From contig JYPD01000025.1 in assembly GCA_001567305.1 (NCBI GenBank), positions 62,001-126,000 on the forward strand: a stretch of 64,000 bases of DNA. Reading direction: 5' to 3'. Each line of letters begins with the position of its first letter. The first letter of the stretch is position 1. Both the position numbers and the translations under genes were made by a program. The notes under the pieces were generated by a model that saw only the letters and a list, made by a program, of their open reading frames with translations, did no database searches and was not told where the DNA came from. Below are positions 49,801 through 59,779 of the stretch, in pieces. Source of the stretch: a candidate division WS6 bacterium OLB21 (GTDB taxonomy: Bacteria > Patescibacteriota > Dojkabacteria > B142 > OLB20).

Positions 49801-50758
49801 AATTCTTTTTTTTGGATCGGGTACATTTGCTGCGCCGATTCTGAGAAAGTTGTTAACGATTGATAATTATGACATTTGCGGTGTTGTAACGCAGCCCGAT
49901 AGGCCTTCCGGCAGAAGGAAAGAAATGACTGCGGTGCCAGTGAAAAAATTATTGGATGAAAATGGTTTTGCCTCTGAAAAGATATTCCAGCCAGACAAAA
50001 TTAAAGATGAGTATGTTCAAATTCTAAATAAGGCAAAGCCGGATTTGATTCTTGTTGCAGATTACGGACAAATTCTTCCGGAGTCGCTACTTGATTTTCC
50101 GCAATACAAAAGTATAAATATTCATGCATCACTCCTTCCTAAATGGAGAGGAGCGGTTCCGATTAATGCTGCCATTCTTGCCGGAGAAAGGACAACTGGA
50201 ATAACCTTTATGCGAATGACAGCCGGTCTTGATGAAGGACCAATGTTATCCAGAAGGGAAGTTCCGATCTCTGAGCAGGATAATAGAGCAACCCTAGAAC
50301 TGAGTCTTGCCCAGCAGGCAGGTGATATGCTCGCAGATGTAATTGACGGCTGGGTGAACGGCTTACTTGTTGAGCAACCACAAGACAACTCGTTGGCAAC
50401 ATATGCTCCTGCTTCCTTGATCTCTAAAGATAAGGCAAAGTTTTCAGTTGATGTGACCCCAGAAGAGCTTCAGAGATTAGTCAGAGGGATGTACCCATGG
50501 CCCGTTGCCTGGTGTAACATCTCTTTAGAAGGAAAGCAGAAGAGGTTAAAAGTTTACCGAGCAGATATTGATAAGGATTTGAATAATGCAGATTCTTCAG
50601 AAAAACCCGGAAACATATTTAAAAATTCAGGCAGATTGTTTCTGAGATTAAATGAAGGGAATATAGAGTTACTGGAATTGCAACTCGAAGGTTTAAAACG
50701 AATGCAGGCATCTTCATATCTATACCTGTCTTCTCTTGAAGAAACATATATACTTTAA
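49781..50758 (+). CDS. fmt: Methionyl-tRNA formyltransferase
   Basis: It formylates initiator Met-tRNA. The 325-residue protein contains the catalytic core INIHASLLPKWRGAVPI (N113 and H115) and the Asp in TAGLDEGPML, followed by a C-terminal OB-like domain from about 210. It is intact. It is the last of the reductase-lgt-fmt run and is followed three bases later by the JAMM gene. Confidence 0.95.
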   Translation: MSQNKLKILFFGSGTFAAPILRKLLTIDNYDICGVVTQPDRPSGRRKEMTAVPVKKLLDENGFASEKIFQPDKIKDEYVQILNKAKPDLILVADYGQILPESLLDFPQYKSINIHASLLPKWRGAVPINAAILAGERTTGITFMRMTAGLDEGPMLSRREVPISEQDNRATLELSLAQQAGDMLADVIDGWVNGLLVEQPQDNSLATYAPASLISKDKAKFSVDVTPEELQRLVRGMYPWPVAWCNISLEGKQKRLKVYRADIDKDLNNADSSEKPGNIFKNSGRLFLRLNEGNIELLELQLEGLKRMQASSYLYLSSLEETYIL

Positions 50759-50760
50759 GA

Positions 50761-51458
50761 ATGTACGAATACGAATTATTTCGATTTCTTGCTAAATGGC
50801 GAAAGGCGGGTAAATACCCACCGGCTTCAGCCTGGCCGGGTTATTTGCAATTCGGCAGTTCCATCTGGGCGACTATTAACAAACTTCACAGCTTTACGGC
50901 AACAGATATGCATGAGTACGAGGCAAGTTTTTTTGCAGAAGGAGAAAAAATCATTACGACAAAACCGATCCGTGGAAGTGAGGCAAGTGTAACAGCGAGC
51001 CATTCTTTCCAAGTAAAATATATTCCGGATAATGGCAGGGGTGTATATCAAAAACAGGTGATACTTGATGGGTCCGTGATAAATCGCGAGACAGTTCTAC
51101 CTAACAATGTTCCTCAAGAAATTGTTGCTGGATTTTGTTCAATGTACATACTCACCCTAAGCACTTCAATTCCAATAACGAAGAAACCTATGGATTTTTT
51201 TCTCCTGTTGATGTAGGTAGTCTTCTGAAATCAAAGGCCTACTTAATGGGTCTAGTTACAAGTGAGTTCTGGCTTTGTTGTAAAACGGATAGAGTTATTT
51301 CTGAAGTCGGAACCGTTGGTGAAGAAATGTTAATGCGTATCACAGAAGAGGCATACTCAGGCAACTCATTTTTAAATGATGTTATTCGCACCGAAATGAA
51401 GAACTGGGGACTAATATTCTATCGGGGTGAGTTTAACGGCAAACTAATCAGAATCTAA
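50761..51458 (+). CDS. JAMM/MPN-type putative metalloprotease, frameshifted
   Basis: The first frame encodes ~128 residues with no recognised domain. The T4 run at 51133-51136 is one base short; the joined text then reads FNVHTHPKHFNSNNEETYGFFSPVDVGSLL, which fits the JAMM pattern of H-x-H followed after ~20 residues by S-x2-D. An upstream Glu expected as fourth catalytic residue could be in the first frame. JAMM enzymes cut isopeptide or peptide bonds and include bacterial deubiquitinase-like and RadC families. The total length is about 232 residues. No ubiquitin-like partner is seen in the window. Confidence 0.65.
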
Positions 51459-51482
51459 TTCATTTTATTGTCTTGTATGAGC

Positions 51483-51488
51483 TATAAT
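51483..51488 (+). promoter_or_regulatory. Candidate -10 element before wzm
   Basis: A perfect TATAAT lies ten bases before the ATG at 51498, so transcription could start at or just before that codon and give a leaderless or near-leaderless message. No good -35 element is present at the normal distance. An upstream in-frame ATG at 51477 would be used only by transcripts from further upstream. Confidence 0.35.
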
Positions 51489-51497
51489 GCTTACGAC

Positions 51498-52276
51498 ATG
51501 AAATTACGCAAACAAAAAAACAGCATTGATCTTCTTAGAGAGCTTATCAAGACGAATCTTAAGCTTAGATACAACGATTCTCTGCTCGGTGTTCTTTGGG
51601 TAATGATGAAGCCACTACTCAATTTCTTGGTTCTGTTTTTTGTCTTTAGCGCATTTCGAGGTGGCGTTGATAAAGAAAATTATGCGGCAAGTCTACTGAT
51701 TGGATTAATTGTCTATACCTTTATTCAAGAGGGAATCACTTTTGGTATGAACTCTTTGCTTAGTATGCAGGGAATCATTTTAAAAGTTAACTTCCCAAGA
51801 AATCTGGCTGTGCTAAGTGCCGTGCTAGTTTCTATGATCAACTTCTTTATTAATTTGTTTATCATTTTGCTACTGACATTGTTTGTTAATTTTGTCCCAA
51901 ATCCGCTAGGCGTATTGTATTTCTTTCTGATAATGCTTGTTATTCTGGTAATCATCTATAGTGCTTCTTTGATTCTTAGCATATTAGTCATTCGCATTCG
52001 TGATCTTGAAAACATAGTGCCGATCTTTTTTTCAATTACTCTTTTGGGGATCTGCAATCTTTCTACGATATAAATAGCTTATCCGGCACTGTCGGAGAGA
52101 TAGTTAAACATAATCCAGTTGCCATTTTAATCGATGCCTCTAGGCAGGCTCTAATTAACGGTAGCTTTAATTATCTGCACGAGATGGCTTTTCTTGTAGT
52201 TGTAGCATTGGTAATGTTTGTAGTTTCTCGTTTGTTCTTCAATGTAGAAGTTAAAAAAATAGCAGAACATATATAA
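51498..52276 (+). CDS. wzm: Polysaccharide ABC exporter permease (Wzm/ABC-2), frameshifted
   Basis: The protein forms the channel of an ABC exporter for glycans. It has about six membrane helices and the family's opening LIKTNLKLRYNDSLLGVLWVMMKPLL. The frame breaks near 52043 (one base short, in TTTTGGGG). The remainder reads DLQSFYDINSLSG, then HNPVAILIDASRQALING, the standard NPxxxxIxxxR near the end of Wzm. The joined length is about 259 residues. The stop TAA is followed at once by the wzt ATG. Confidence 0.88.
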
Positions 52277-53572
52277 ATGGATAAACCAATAATCGAAGTA
52301 AAGAATTTAGACAAGAATTTTGTAATCCCCAGAGAGAAAAGGGACACATTAAAAAGTTATGTGATTAACCCGTTTAGAAAGATTCCAAAAGAAACATTTC
52401 GCGCTCTAAACGATGTTTCGTTTTCTATCAATGCCGGAGAATTTGTCGGGCTGATTGGCAGAAACGGTAGTGGCAAAAGTACTCTTTTGCAGCTTATTGC
52501 AGGAATATATGCACCTACCTCAGGTAGCGTCACGGTAAGAGGAAGTATTGTTCCTTTTCTACAATTAGGAGTTGGCTTTAACGATAATTTATCCGGAAGA
52601 GAGAATGTTTTTCTAAACGGTGCAATACTTGGAATGAGTAGAAAATACCTTGAGAAGAAATACGAAGAAATTGTAGATTTTGCAGAAATTGAAGATTTTA
52701 TGGATCTGCAACTGAAAAACTATTCCAGTGGCATGCGTGTTAGGTTGGCACTTGCGATTGCTGTTCAGGCAAAAGCAGACATCTATCTGTTAGACGAAGT
52801 ATTGTCAGTTGGCGATGAATCCTTCCGTCAAAAGAGCTTAAAGAAGATGCAGGAAATGCTGACCAACGGAGCAACCGTTATGTATGTCAGCCATGGGTTG
52901 GAGTCAATCGAGCAAATTTGTTCTAGGGTTATTTATCTTGAAGATGGCAAGCTGGCATACGATGGTAATGTTACAGAAGGGTTGTCGAGGTATAGGTTCT
53001 CATTGTTAAATAAAGCTACAAGCAATAATGAGTCTCGATTCGGAAGCGAAAAGAAATCCGAAGAGAAGCCATTAATGGCTGATGTCAAAACAGAAAAGAT
53101 CGAGATTGAAAGCATAATGATTGACGAGAGAGAAGATGGCTATGAAGTTGAAAGCAATAAAGACTTCTTGTTTAAAGTAAATGTCAAAATCCTTGAAGAT
53201 ATTGACGAAGACTTTTGGCTCGGAGCTATGTTTTCTAGTGTAGATATCCCAACTTCTGATGTTTACGGTTTCAGATATGACAACCTAGAAAAAAAGATAC
53301 AACCAAAGGCCGGAGATCGATATTCATTTGAAATTAAGTCACCTTTTCCTTTTAATCCTGGTAGCTATGTATGTAAGTTTAAAATTGGATCGCATGTTCA
53401 AGTTAAAAGGGCTGCTCATCTGAAAGACATTGATTATTATCGTAAGGTGCACACAGAAGAACAGGGATACCTTCTAGCCAAGAGATCTTTCATTATTAAC
53501 TGTTATGGTGAAGATCGTAGATACTATTCTTTAATCACATCTAAGAGTAGTATTTCCGTTGATAAAAAATAA
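52277..53572 (+). CDS. wzt: Polysaccharide ABC exporter ATPase (Wzt-like) with C-terminal extension
   Basis: The 431-residue protein has Walker A GRNGSGKST at 61-69, signature YSSGMRVRLA near 149-158, Walker B with LLDE at 171-174, and the D-loop and H-loop (YVSHG). After ~250 a linker leads to a Wzt-C-like beta-sandwich (IEIESIMIDEREDGYEVESNKDF ... GSYVCKFKIGS). In O-antigen exporters that domain binds the capped glycan end, so here it probably decides which glycan is exported. It pairs with the permease directly upstream. Confidence 0.94.
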   Translation: MDKPIIEVKNLDKNFVIPREKRDTLKSYVINPFRKIPKETFRALNDVSFSINAGEFVGLIGRNGSGKSTLLQLIAGIYAPTSGSVTVRGSIVPFLQLGVGFNDNLSGRENVFLNGAILGMSRKYLEKKYEEIVDFAEIEDFMDLQLKNYSSGMRVRLALAIAVQAKADIYLLDEVLSVGDESFRQKSLKKMQEMLTNGATVMYVSHGLESIEQICSRVIYLEDGKLAYDGNVTEGLSRYRFSLLNKATSNNESRFGSEKKSEEKPLMADVKTEKIEIESIMIDEREDGYEVESNKDFLFKVNVKILEDIDEDFWLGAMFSSVDIPTSDVYGFRYDNLEKKIQPKAGDRYSFEIKSPFPFNPGSYVCKFKIGSHVQVKRAAHLKDIDYYRKVHTEEQGYLLAKRSFIINCYGEDRRYYSLITSKSSISVDKK

Positions 53573-53696
53573 TGCTGGAAAACGAAGCCTATATGCATTA
53601 TAATAACGGCTCAGCACTTTCTGATTGAGAATCTGTTTACAAAAATCTGCCAACAAGGTTAAAATCCTTATTAATTCTATATGATATCTAGGTAAT

Positions 53697-54833
53697 ATGA
53701 ATCAGCCTCATGGTGGTGTTCTCATAAATCGCTTTGCAAATAAAGATAAACTTTCTTTTGATAATATAGCTCTGTCTATCGAGCTCGATGACGATCAGCT
53801 TAGTGAGGTTAAAAATATTGCAGTCGGAACATATAGTCCATTAAACGGCTACATGAATAAAGATGACTTTGAAAGTGTTCTTGAGAAAGCTAGGTTAACA
53901 AACGGAGTACCATGGAGTGTTCCTGTATTTCTGCCTGTTTCCAAGGTAGATTATCGATGCATAAAAGTTGGTGGTCAGGTATCCTTGCGTTACAAAGGCA
54001 AAGATATTGCGCTTATGGAGGTCTCTGATAAATTTACCTTCGATGCAGAAAAGTATGTAAAAAGTGTTTATGGCACAACAGACCCCAATCACCCTGGAGT
54101 GGCGATGATTAATTCGCTAAGTACTTATGTCATCGGAGGAGAAATCTGGGTGTATGAAGAACTTCCATCCAAGTATCTTGAATTTGATTTACCTCCACAA
54201 AAAACGAGAGAGCTATTCGCCGAAAAAGGCTGGAATACAGTCGTAGGTTTTCAGACTCGTAATGCAGCCCACCGTGCTCATGAATTCATTCAAAAGATGT
54301 GTCTTGAATTTGTTGATGGGTTATTCATTAATCCAATCATAGGCAAAAAGAAGAGCGGGGATTTTACAGACGAGGTCATCTTAGCTGTCTATAAAATGCT
54401 GGTAAGAGATTTTTATCCTGCCAACTCTACTGCTATCGGTGTTTATAGTTCGAGAATGCACTATGCTGGTCCCAAAGAGGCAATCTTTCATGCGATAGTT
54501 CGAAAAAACTTCGGTTGTACACATTTTATTGTGGGTAGAGACCATGCCGGCGTGGGCGACTATTACGACAAATTTGCAGCACACAGAATATTCGATGAGT
54601 TTGAAGATATCGGAATTGTACCTATGCGAGTAAGTAATGCCTTCTTTGATAAAAAATCCGATATGTATACGACTCAAAAGGCGTCACCATTCGGACCAGA
54701 ACATTGGATTTCTCCTAGTGGGACAGAAGTGCGCAGACTAATCAAAGAAAAAAATTATAAAGACTTGAAGTATATTCTTCGACCAGAAGTTTTGGAAGAA
54801 ATTCTTAAGTTCAAAGAGCCCTTCGTGTTATAG
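53697..54833 (+). CDS. sat: Sulfate adenylyltransferase (ATP sulfurylase)
   Basis: It makes adenosine phosphosulfate from ATP and sulfate. The 378-residue protein keeps the substrate loop QTRNAAHRAHE at 186-196 and GRDHAGVGDYY at 280-290, with YSSRMHYAGPKEA between. It is of the homo-oligomeric Sat type. An AGG sits at good spacing before the ATG. Followed 20 bases later by cysC and then a sulfotransferase, it most likely serves PAPS supply and not energy metabolism or reduction, since no APS reductase is seen. Confidence 0.96.
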   Translation: MNQPHGGVLINRFANKDKLSFDNIALSIELDDDQLSEVKNIAVGTYSPLNGYMNKDDFESVLEKARLTNGVPWSVPVFLPVSKVDYRCIKVGGQVSLRYKGKDIALMEVSDKFTFDAEKYVKSVYGTTDPNHPGVAMINSLSTYVIGGEIWVYEELPSKYLEFDLPPQKTRELFAEKGWNTVVGFQTRNAAHRAHEFIQKMCLEFVDGLFINPIIGKKKSGDFTDEVILAVYKMLVRDFYPANSTAIGVYSSRMHYAGPKEAIFHAIVRKNFGCTHFIVGRDHAGVGDYYDKFAAHRIFDEFEDIGIVPMRVSNAFFDKKSDMYTTQKASPFGPEHWISPSGTEVRRLIKEKNYKDLKYILRPEVLEEILKFKEPFVL

Positions 54834-54853
54834 TAGATTTTTAATGCTTTAAT

Positions 54854-55387
54854 ATGAAGATAAGCAAGCCTTTCTGTCTTTGGTTTACAGGACTTCCTTC
54901 ATCCGGAAAGACAACAACAGCATTAGCATTGAAAGATAAATTTACAGAGTCTGGAATAAATATCGTACATCTAGATGGAGATGTGGTTAGAAAGGGATTA
55001 AATTCTGACCTCGGTCTTTCTAAAGAAGATAGAGAAGAAAACAACAGAAGGGTTATTCATGTCTCCGAAATTGTTGTTGGTAGCGGCATTCCTGTAATAA
55101 GCTCTTTCATCTCTCCATATAAATCTACTCGAGATTTTGCCAAATTAACAATTCCAAATTATATTGAGGTGTTTGTAAATACACCTTTAAAAGAATGTGA
55201 GAGACGCGATGTAAAGGGCCTTTACGCAAAAGCTAGAGCAGGTGAAATAAAAGGGTTAACCGGATACGACGACCCCTACGAAGAGCCTCTTGCTGCAGAT
55301 ATTATTCTGGATACTGTTGACCACGATCTAGAAGAAAATATGATTCAAATAATTTCCTTTCTAAGACAGCAGAATTTCATTAATTAA
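54854..55387 (+). CDS. cysC: Adenylylsulfate kinase
   Basis: It phosphorylates APS to PAPS. The 177 residues include the P-loop GLPSSGKTT at 13-21, HLDGDVVRKGLNSDLG, and YAKARAGEIKGLTGYDDPYE, all typical of CysC. It is intact. It lies between sat and the sulfotransferase on the same strand. No PAP phosphatase is in the window. Confidence 0.97.
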   Translation: MKISKPFCLWFTGLPSSGKTTTALALKDKFTESGINIVHLDGDVVRKGLNSDLGLSKEDREENNRRVIHVSEIVVGSGIPVISSFISPYKSTRDFAKLTIPNYIEVFVNTPLKECERRDVKGLYAKARAGEIKGLTGYDDPYEEPLAADIILDTVDHDLEENMIQIISFLRQQNFIN

Positions 55388-55404
55388 TATCTTAACTATT
55401 GAAA

Positions 55405-56298
55405 ATGCAAAAACACATATACCACAAATATGTTTCAACGGATTACTTCAATATTGCTGTCAATATCTCTCTTCAAAACAATTACTTGTACGTAGAAACC
55501 CCAAAGGTCGCTTGTTCAAAGATTAAATCGATTATTGAATGTATAGAACTGGGCAGAAACGATGTTTATGAACATAAAAGTCGGGATTTGATCCATCACA
55601 GGTCACATGCGCCTCTTCTGTCACCAAGACAAGTCTTTGACCTTGAGAAATTAATAACTGAAAGGAAAATGTATAAGTTCTGTTTCGTTAGAAATCCATA
55701 TACAAGGATACTCTCTGCCTATTTGAACAAGATTGAAGCAAACGAACCTGAGAAATATCAAATACTTTATCAACTGGGTCACCCTGCTGACCTGAACATA
55801 AAACTGACATTTCATGAATTCGTAAGCGCCATATATGAGACACCGCTTGCACACCTAGATCCACATTGGAAGCATCAGTATTATTTAACTTATCAAGATG
55901 ATATTGATTATGATTATGTTGGAAAAATTGAGAATTTCCAAAAAGATTTCACTAACATCCTAAAAGTGATAAATAAGCGCAAGCTAGTATTTGACTTAGG
56001 TAGCAAGATCAATTCTACAGATACTGATAAGATGATGAAGAAGCTCTATACTCGAGAAATTCGAGACATGGTATATAATAAATATCGGATCGATTTTGAT
56101 TATTTTGAATATTCTCCAGAGCTAAGCGTTTTTCCCGGTGAGAAGCCAAAAACCTGCGAAATGTTTGTAGATAAAAAAGTTAACGAAGATTATATTGGAG
56201 AGAGATATGCAGCACTTAAGGAGGAGATGGAAACGATTAATAGTACAAGACCTTGGAAAATGTATAAGAAAGTTAGAAAGACAATATTAAAGCGATAA
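55405..56298 (+). CDS. Carbohydrate sulfotransferase (sulfotransfer_2-like)
   Basis: The protein would move sulfate from PAPS to a sugar. From the ATG at 55405 it has 297 residues. ETPKVACSKIKSII (31-44) is the 5'-phosphosulfate loop and FVRNPYTRILSAY (94-106) the 3'-phosphate site, both as in HNK-1-type sulfotransferases. There is no signal peptide or membrane helix, so it should act in the cytoplasm, where PAPS is made, before export. The C-terminal NSTRPWKMYKKVRK motif is common in glycan-modifying proteins. The target glycan is not known. Confidence 0.88.
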   Translation: MQKHIYHKYVSTDYFNIAVNISLQNNYLYVETPKVACSKIKSIIECIELGRNDVYEHKSRDLIHHRSHAPLLSPRQVFDLEKLITERKMYKFCFVRNPYTRILSAYLNKIEANEPEKYQILYQLGHPADLNIKLTFHEFVSAIYETPLAHLDPHWKHQYYLTYQDDIDYDYVGKIENFQKDFTNILKVINKRKLVFDLGSKINSTDTDKMMKKLYTREIRDMVYNKYRIDFDYFEYSPELSVFPGEKPKTCEMFVDKKVNEDYIGERYAALKEEMETINSTRPWKMYKKVRKTILKR

Positions 56299-56342
56299 GG
56301 GTTGTGTACAATAGCTGTCCAGCTACTTTATAAACTTAAGAT

Positions 56343-59300
56343 ATGGAAAAAACAAAAAAAGCAGCATGGCTGATTGATTATCCCATCAAGGGGTCTGGAG
56401 GACATAAAACATTCTTCTACTACATTAATCATCTGATAGAAATTGGTTACGAAGTCGATGTATATGTCTATGATTTTCTTGGAGTAAATGCTTCACCAGC
56501 AACTGACCCGTCTTCACTTGCTGCAGTTGTAGCCGACTATCTTATCCCTAGTCGGGCAAACTTTTATTATGGTTGGAAACCTAAAGGAGTCTACGATTTC
56601 ATGTTTGCAACTTGGTTCCCGAATGCACCTGTTGTAGCTGATTATCCCTACGCAAAGCACAAAATCTTTTTTGAGCAGGAGTACGAACCATTCTTCACCA
56701 TGATGGGTGATCAAACTATCAAAGCTCAAAATGCATATCATCTTGGGCTTACAGGTATAACTATGGGAGGATGGCTAGCAAAAGAGCTGACTGCAAAACA
56801 TAACATGGAGGCATATCCACTCTATCTGGGAGCCGACTTAGACTCGTATTACGATAAAGGTCGATTTAGAGATAATGCTGTGTGTTTTATCTATCAGTCT
56901 AATAAGCCACGCCGTTGTCCGCAACTTACGATAGAAACGATAGATGTTTTGCACGCAGTTGATCCAAGCATTCGCATCTATACTTTTGGTGGTGAAGATG
57001 TGCCACCTGTTGCCGGAGCTACGCATCAAGGGTTATTGCGCATCAAAGACTTGAATAAACTTTATAATCAATGCAAGGTAGGCGTTGCTTACAGCACCAC
57101 TAATCCTTCAAGAATTCCTTTTGAAATGATGGCTGCCGGATTACCTGTTGTTGAGCTTTATGCAGATAATAATCTCTACGATATACCTACAAAAGCTGCT
57201 TTGCTAGCAAAACCAGATCCATTTGCCGCAGCTACTGCTATCTTAAAACTACTCAAAGACGAAAAATTGTGGGCAGAAAAAGAGCCGAGGCGGCTTGGAA
57301 TTTATGCGAACTAAGTCCTTAGACAAATCTGTAAAAGACTTCGCGAAGATTCTTTCTGATATTACTATCAGCAAGCAGAATCCGAATACCAAGATTGAAA
57401 AGCTTTATCTTGATAAACAGATTGATGCAGATCCGAGGTTGGTAAAGAAATATAATTATGTTAAAGCTACTCATTCAGACTTTCTAAAAACAGGAGATAA
57501 GCTCTCCTTTAACGGAAGCCTTACCAGATTCGCAAAGTATCAGGTCAAAAGAGCAGTAAGCCCGGTGCGTAGTTTCAAATCATTTGTCCTAAATCTTATT
57601 CAAAGTACTGTTTCTGTATCTAAGAACCTGATTTCCAGAGTTAAGCTGGAGCTGTTTATTCTGGGAAATACGAAACTATTCTCAAGCGACATCTTTGATA
57701 CTTTAGTACGCAGAGAAGTACATCCAGATGAAATTAAGTTACGCTCAAGCTGGATGATGAAGCTAAAGTTTAACAATTATGCCAAGAGACTCTCAGTTTT
57801 AGAGCTCTTTGAACTCCGTAGATCAGTTGAATCAAAAATCGGGGCAGAGAATGTTGCTCAAGGAAAAGATCATGAATACGAACTTGAACAAGTATTTGAA
57901 CAAGTATTACGAATAATTACACCAGACAGATCAAAGTTGTTCTACCAAGATAATGCTCGTCAGCTTGCTGAATGGGAAATGCAACACGAAATGAAGGTAC
58001 TTTATCCAGATCGATTTGGGCAATCCGTATTTAAACGGATTAAGGCCGAAACAAAAATTCTTTTGTCAGATTTCTATATGACTAAAGAGGCGCTGAATAA
58101 GATTCTGCCGCTTAAAGATATTCGTAGTGAAATCAAGCAGATCGTAAGTTCGGCAGACACAAGATTAAATAAAATCAGCGGTAGAGCTTATGATCACCTC
58201 CATAGAAGATTTAAGGTTAACCCTTCAGAGCATAAACATCTCGGAGACAACAAATGGTCTGATTTCGAGAAACCAGCCAGTATCGGAATTAAATCAGCAT
58301 TGTTTATAAATCCAAAGGAGGAAGAAAAACGGGCAGCTCTCAATGAGGCATTTTCTCAAAGACTAAACAAAGAGGGCTTTCCATACAAAGAAGAAATGGA
58401 ATCTTTACTAAATGAGATCAAAGTCCCAGAAGGATATTCCAAAGAAGAGTCTGAGTTATTCAAGTTGGGTACAAAATATTCCCCGATTTACTTTTTCTAT
58501 GTTCTTCAGCTTTGGGAAACAGCTTATAAGCTTGGAATCGAAACAATCCACTACTTCACTCGTGAGGGCATATTCTTTAAAAAGATTCACGATCAGTTCG
58601 CCAAACAGTCATTCTTTCCTTTTAAAGAAATTAAGTCAGATTTAATAGAAGTCAGCAGAATGTCTACTTTTGCAGCCTCTGTAGGTTCTGTTGAATTTTA
58701 CGAACTTAAAAGAATTTGGAATCAGTACAAATATCAGTCAATTAATTCTTTTCTCGTTACACTTGGAATTGATCCAGCTCTATTTGCAGAAGATATTCAG
58801 AAGTTCAAGATTGATCCCGAAAAAGAGGTTGAAATTTGGAAGGTTGCCAAGTATCAGGACTTGTTTGCAGATAAAAATTTCGTCGAAAAAATTGCAAGGT
58901 ATGCTCAATAAGAAAAGAGAGCTTCTTGTTGGATACCTACAGCAGAAAGGGATAAGTCAGCAATCCAAGCAGGTACTGGTAAGCGATATAGGTTGGAGAG
59001 GCACTATACAAGATAACATTGCCAGAATATTCAATCAGGTGGACTTTTACGGAGTTTATCTAGGCTATATTCACCCACTAAATAATCAAGAATTTAATAC
59101 ATTCAAACATGCATACGGACCTTACTTTGTGAGTGATGCTCCGTACTTTATGCAAATGCTTCATGGTGGAGCAACTTTTGTTGAGATGCTTTCCACTTCC
59201 CCTGGCGGAAGCACAATAGGCTATGAACATGCGGATAAAAACAAAATTGTTGCCATAAAAGAAATCTCAAAAGTTGAAGACGAGTACATTCACAACAAAT

Positions 59301-59770
59301 ATGTTCGATTCTTCCAGGAAGGTGTAATTGCCTCGGTGGCAGCCCTTGCAAATTTTACAGACAAACATGCGCTACAGAGTTCCGAGGTGAGGCCTTATGT
59401 ACTAAGGCTTATGGACGATTTAATCAAAAAGCCGAATTACTTGTTTAGTAAGATATTCTTTAATCTTACCTACAGTGAAACATTTGGGGTGGGTGAGTAT
59501 TTCGACATGAAGAAGAGATCAACCCTGAAAAAACGAAATCTTGTTCTTGCCGTAATCTCCAAATCAAGAAGAGAAAATATCGAAGAAGCAGTAAATAAAT
59601 CGCAATGGAAACAGGGGTTCTGGAGATACCAAGATAGGCTTGGCATATTCAGCGTAGCCAGTAAGGTTTATTATGATTTGCAAAACGCCAGAAATGCTCT
59701 TGCTCCAAAAAGAAGGATATTGCAACTATTATCTAAAGTTGGGAAACTAAAAAAGAAAATACTTGGTTAA
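56343..59770 (+). CDS. Giant glycosyltransferase plus HAD-like (COG5610-type) fusion, frameshifted
   Basis: The first ~310 residues are a WsaF-like rhamnosyltransferase-type GT (KGSGGHKTFFYYINHL, then PSRIPFEMMAAGLPVVEL). Near 57270-57295 the frame slips; two single-base losses would give AEKRAEAAW-EFMRTKSLD, a natural reading. The same frame then runs into a HAD-like domain: LFSSDIFDTLVRR (motif I) and ILLSDFYMTKEAL (motif II), followed by GVxL-like LGDNKWSD. A third break at an A6 run (58886-58891, one extra) joins KRELLVGYLQQKG, SDIGWRGTIQDNI and the rest. The whole is about 1140 residues. No stop separates GT and HAD, so they are one polypeptide. The HAD part may act on a sugar or lipid phosphate. 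Confidence 0.78.
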
Positions 59771-59779
59771 ATTAATACC

